Both the position numbers and the translations under genes were made by a program. From the NCBI GenBank assembly GCA_020073215.1, contig JAIQFO010000001.1:186001-250000 (forward strand): a DNA stretch of 64,000 bases, given 5' to 3'. The notes below the pieces were generated by a model. The model made no database searches and was not told the origin of the DNA. It worked only from the letters and a program-made list of their open reading frames with translations. Positions 61,004 through 64,000 of this stretch are shown one piece after another; the stretch's first letter is position 1; every line of letters starts with the position of its first letter. The DNA comes from Terriglobia bacterium. Lineage in GTDB: Bacteria; Acidobacteriota; Terriglobia; Terriglobales; Acidobacteriaceae.

Positions 61004-61690
61004 GTGAGCCAAGCTTTGGCGGCCGTCGAAGGATCCATCCGAGGCATCGAAATGACGGGGTGTGGAATGCAATCTCGTGATTACGTTTTTTGGGAAGTGG
61101 ATGTGCAGGCCGATTTTATGCTTCCTGGCGGCAAGCTCTACGTTCCCGGAGCCGAGAAACTTTTGCCCAATATCCGCAGGCTGACGGACGCGGCGCGGCG
61201 CAGCGATGTGTTTCTGGTGTCGCATGGAGACTTTCATGCGGCGAACGACCCTGAGTTCAGACAGTTTCCGCCGCACTGCCTGAGGGGAACGCCTGGCGCA
61301 GAGCTGGTTCCGGAAGCGCTGACGGACAATTTCGTTCGGGTAGAAAACACTGCCGATGCGAAATTGCCGGAGGATCTTTCCAAGTATCAGCAAATCATCC
61401 TGGAAAAGCAGACGCTGGATATCTTCGAGTCCCGCCACGTGGACGGATTGGTCGAACGTTTGGGGGACGACGCGGAATTTGTGGTGTTTGGAGTGGTGAC
61501 CGAGTACTGCGTCAGTTGCGCTGTTAAAGGTTTGCTGAGGCGAAAGCGGCGCGTGGCGGTGGTCCGTGACGCGATTGAAACCCTGACCCCGCAAGCTGGA
61601 GAGAAGACGCTGGCCGAGTTTCGGGATCTCGGGGCCCGTCTGGTAACCACCGACGAGGTACTCGCGCAAATGGCGAGAGCACGTAACTAG
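61004..61690 (+). CDS. Isochorismatase-fold cysteine hydrolase, nicotinamidase-like
   Basis: 228 residues. The catalytic triad of this fold is present: D33 (EVDVQADF), K135 (LEKQTLDIF) and C169 (VTEYCVSCAV). The metal-binding region SHGDFHAANDPEFRQFPPHC and then LRGTPGAEL is like that of nicotinamidases, which deamidate nicotinamide for NAD recycling. The start is GTG 61004; an ATG at 61052 is possible. The preferred reading is nicotinamidase-like, with other amidases (peroxyureidoacrylate, pyrazinamide-type) as alternatives. Confidence 0.83.
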   Translation: MSQALAAVEGSIRGIEMTGCGMQSRDYVFWEVDVQADFMLPGGKLYVPGAEKLLPNIRRLTDAARRSDVFLVSHGDFHAANDPEFRQFPPHCLRGTPGAELVPEALTDNFVRVENTADAKLPEDLSKYQQIILEKQTLDIFESRHVDGLVERLGDDAEFVVFGVVTEYCVSCAVKGLLRRKRRVAVVRDAIETLTPQAGEKTLAEFRDLGARLVTTDEVLAQMARARN

Positions 61691-61742
61691 CAACTGCAGA
61701 TCCCTCACTCCGTTCGGGATCACAAGTCTTTGGGTCGGGCTT

Positions 61743-62978
61743 CTACAGCAGCATGCCGGCAATCGACGCCGACATCAGGTTGGCCATGGTGCCGGCCAGC
61801 ATGGCGCGAATGCCCAGTTTTGCCAGTTCCCCTCGTTTGTTGGGAGCGAGCGCTCCGATGCCGCCTAACTGAATTCCGATCGAGCTCAGATTGGCGAAAC
61901 CGCAGAGCGCGAAGGTCGCGATGGTAAACGACCGCGGGTCGAGCATGGCCTTCTGCGGTCCCAGCATGGAGAAGGCGACAAGCTCGTTCAACACCATGCG
62001 CGTGCCCAGCAGATTGCCGATTGCGGTGCAATCGTGCCAGGGGATTCCGATGACCCAGGCGACGGGCGCAAACAATACTCCGAATATCTGCTGCAGGCTG
62101 GAAGGAAACCAAGTGAGTCCGAGCCAGCTATGAATGCCGCCGAGGATGCCGTTGGCAAGCGCGATCAGGGCGAGGAATGAAATCAGCATGGCGGCGATGT
62201 TGAGCGCCAGTCCTAACCCGTCCGTGGTTCCGCGCGCAATCGCGCCCAGCAAGTTTTCCTTTTTCTCGGCATCCACTTCTTCCTCGCTCATCACGACACG
62301 ACCCGCAGTTTTCGCAACCTCCGTCTCAGGCACCAGCATTTTCGACATCAGGATCGTGCCGGGCGCAGTCATGATGACCGCGCTTAGCAGATGTTTGGGT
62401 TCGATGCCGAAGGCAATGTAGGCGGCCATAATGCCGCCGGAAACGTGGGCCATACCGCTGGTCATTACCGTCATCAACTCAGACCGAGTAAGGTCGGGAA
62501 GAAATGGGCGGATGGTGAGCGGAGCTTCGGTCTGGCCCATGAAAATACTCGCCGCCACATTCAACGACTCGGCGCCGCTCGCACCCATGAAGCGCGTCAT
62601 CACCTTGGCGGCGAGTTTGATGATGAACTGCATGATTCCGTAGTGATAGAGCACGGCGAAGAAGGCGGCGATAAAAATGACCGTTGGCAGCACCTGGAAG
62701 GCGAAGAAGAATCCCATCGACGAACCTTTTGCACCCAGCGCGCCGAACACAAATGAAGATCCTTCGAAGGCATAGCTCAGCAAGCGATTGACCGCGTCTC
62801 CTGCCTTTTGGAAGAGCACTCTGCCGATTTCAATCTTCAGCACAAAGATGGCAAACACTACTTGCAGGCCCAGGCCCCAAACAACCGTCTTCTTGTTGAT
62901 TGCGCGGCGGTTGGTGGAAAAGGCGTAGGCGAGCCCCAACATGGTGAGCAGCCCGAGAATGCCAGTGAAACGTCCCAT
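61743..62978 (-). CDS. nupC: Concentrative nucleoside transporter (NupC/CNT family)
   Basis: 411 residues with about 10 membrane helices. The CNT signatures include GQTEAPLTIRPFLPDLTRSEL (substrate/sodium site), SGMAHVSGGIMAAYIAFG and ALCGFANLSSIGIQLGGIG. It imports nucleosides with sodium or protons. It begins 18 bases after the end of the upstream phosphorylase gene, so uptake and cleavage are co-expressed. Confidence 0.93.
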   Translation of the reverse strand: MGRFTGILGLLTMLGLAYAFSTNRRAINKKTVVWGLGLQVVFAIFVLKIEIGRVLFQKAGDAVNRLLSYAFEGSSFVFGALGAKGSSMGFFFAFQVLPTVIFIAAFFAVLYHYGIMQFIIKLAAKVMTRFMGASGAESLNVAASIFMGQTEAPLTIRPFLPDLTRSELMTVMTSGMAHVSGGIMAAYIAFGIEPKHLLSAVIMTAPGTILMSKMLVPETEVAKTAGRVVMSEEEVDAEKKENLLGAIARGTTDGLGLALNIAAMLISFLALIALANGILGGIHSWLGLTWFPSSLQQIFGVLFAPVAWVIGIPWHDCTAIGNLLGTRMVLNELVAFSMLGPQKAMLDPRSFTIATFALCGFANLSSIGIQLGGIGALAPNKRGELAKLGIRAMLAGTMANLMSASIAGMLL

Positions 62979-62996
62979 CTTTATCCCCTTTATGAA

Positions 62997-64000
62997 TCAG
63001 TGTTGCTCTTTATAGATCGCGCGATGGACCAAGGACGGTTTGTGCGCGGGCGCGGCTTCGGCGATTTGATAACTCTCTTCCAGCAGCGTTTTAGCGCGCG
63101 CGGCTTGTGCGTCGGAGTGGCAGTGAATGGTGCAGAGCGACTCGCCAGCCGAGACTTTGTCGCCGATCTTTTTATGAACCGCGATGCCTACGGCGGGATC
63201 GACAGAATCTTCTTTGCGTTCGCGGCCTCCGCCGAGAATCACGCAGGCTGTGCCGACCTGCTCGCAGGCGATGGCGGTCACATACCCGGATCGGGAACTG
63301 GGCACTTCTACGCGGTGCTCGGTGCCGGGCAGTCGGGTCGGATCGTCGATCGCGCTGATGTCGCCGCCCTGCAACTCGACCATCTGGCGGAACCTCTCGA
63401 AGGCCTTGCCGGAGGCGATCATTTCCGTCGAAAGTTGCTTGCCTTGAGTCACCGTCTTTGAGGCGCCGCCAAGGTAGAACATCCAAGCCGCCAACTGTAA
63501 ACACAGGTCGCGCAGATCCGACGGACCACCGCCGTGCAAGACCTCGATGCACTCCTGCACTTCGAGCGCGTTGCCCACCATGCGGCCGAGGGGCTGGTTC
63601 ATGTCGGTGATGAGCGCGACCATCTGCTTGCCCATGCGTTCGCCGGTTTCGACCATGAGCTCGGCGAGGAAGATCGCGTCTTCCTCTTTTTTCATGAAGG
63701 CGCCGGAGCCGGTCTTCACGTCGAGCACGAGCGCGTCGGTGCCCTCGGCCAGCTTCTTGCTCATGATGGAGGCGCAGATGAGATACGGACTCTCGACCGT
63801 GCCGGTGACGTCGCGCAATGCGTACAACTTGCGATCCGCGGGAGCGACTTTTTCGGTCTGTCCAATCATCGAGCATCCGCAGGCTTTGAGCACGCGGTGG
63901 AATTCGGGGACGGTGAGACCGACGCGAAATCCGAGAATGGATTCGAGCTTGTCGAGCGTGCCTCCGGTATGCCCTAACCCGCGGCCGCTAATCATGGGGA
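62997..64000 (-). CDS. Pyrimidine-nucleoside/thymidine phosphorylase (5' end outside window)
   Basis: It cleaves uridine and/or thymidine with phosphate to base and pentose-1-phosphate. At least 334 C-terminal residues are present, starting MISGRGLGHTGGTLDKLESI, the phosphate-loop region that lies near residue 110 of the family, so about 110 residues are missing to the right. Further motifs: SKKLAEGTDALVLDVKTGSGAF and ALITDMNQPLGRMVGNALEV. The C-terminal barrel-sandwich hybrid domain is complete. It shares a transcript with nupC. Confidence 0.93.
   Translation of the reverse strand, partial: PMISGRGLGHTGGTLDKLESILGFRVGLTVPEFHRVLKACGCSMIGQTEKVAPADRKLYALRDVTGTVESPYLICASIMSKKLAEGTDALVLDVKTGSGAFMKKEEDAIFLAELMVETGERMGKQMVALITDMNQPLGRMVGNALEVQECIEVLHGGGPSDLRDLCLQLAAWMFYLGGASKTVTQGKQLSTEMIASGKAFERFRQMVELQGGDISAIDDPTRLPGTEHRVEVPSSRSGYVTAIACEQVGTACVILGGGRERKEDSVDPAVGIAVHKKIGDKVSAGESLCTIHCHSDAQAARAKTLLEESYQIAEAAPAHKPSLVHRAIYKEQH

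Noticed and set aside
1-64000. Prophage, integron or insertion sequence
   Set aside because: No integrase, transposase or phage structural gene was found; the tRNA-Arg has no adjacent att-like duplication.

Overview
The window looks like a stretch of chromosome from an Acidobacteriota bacterium (probably class Terriglobia; an inference from gene content and style, not from a marker gene). Pointers are the high GC, the secreted DUF5818- and DUF5715-like proteins, a PEP-CTERM protein, a twin PilZ protein, a nuo locus with no nuoB or nuoI, and many short palindromic repeats between genes. No rRNA, transposase, integrase, prophage or CRISPR array was seen. One tRNA (Arg, anticodon CCU) is present.

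Layout. 0-1.9 kb: a leftward, relatively AT-rich pair, an orphan HigA/HI1420-like antitoxin and an unrecognised 460-residue protein. 1.9-11.3 kb: housekeeping and surface genes (threonine dehydratase, purine permease, Gfo/Idh oxidoreductase, PEP-CTERM protein, PilZ protein, polytopic membrane protein, RdgB). 11.4-22.8 kb: a carbon-metabolism block with succinate dehydrogenase sdhC-sdhA-(three small ORFs)-sdhB, then a DUF5715-like protein, an M19 dipeptidase, two cyclophilins, isocitrate dehydrogenase and malate dehydrogenase. 22.9-31.6 kb: LysR regulator overlapping a POTRA-repeat protein, a small secreted protein, an M48 protease, a Tat-exported class V aminotransferase-like protein, and a beta-propeller/phosphoesterase fusion. 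31.6-38.2 kb: mazEF, transketolase, a double-VOC protein, a class I aminotransferase and a polyprenyl-phosphate-type glycosyltransferase. 38.2-39.2 kb: about 1 kb without a clear protein gene but full of strong stem-loops. 39.2-42.4 kb: trehalose synthesis, with OtsA fused to a membrane sensor and HAMP module. 42.6-44.3 kb: a DUF5818-like protein, tRNA-Arg, ThiS and a hypothetical protein. 44.4-58.6 kb: respiratory complex I (nuoA,C,D,E,F,G,H,J,K,L,M,N) interrupted by a dinB-like gene and by repeats. 58.7-64 kb: an isolated Flp pilin, DAHP synthase, a DUF3617 protein, a nicotinamidase-like hydrolase, and a nucleoside transporter/phosphorylase pair running off the right edge.

How it fits together. 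sdh, icd and mdh supply electrons and NADH to the respiratory chain that complex I feeds. The missing complex I subunits B and I must be encoded elsewhere if this copy works. Transketolase, DAHP synthase and trehalose synthesis connect to the same central carbon pools. nupC and the pyrimidine phosphorylase make a salvage pair.

The most unusual features are the stem-loop cluster at 38.4-38.8 kb, the mosaic of dispersed palindromes (several inserted at gene junctions inside operons), the split nuo locus, and the sensor-OtsA fusion. All coordinates and motifs were read by eye; no database search was run.
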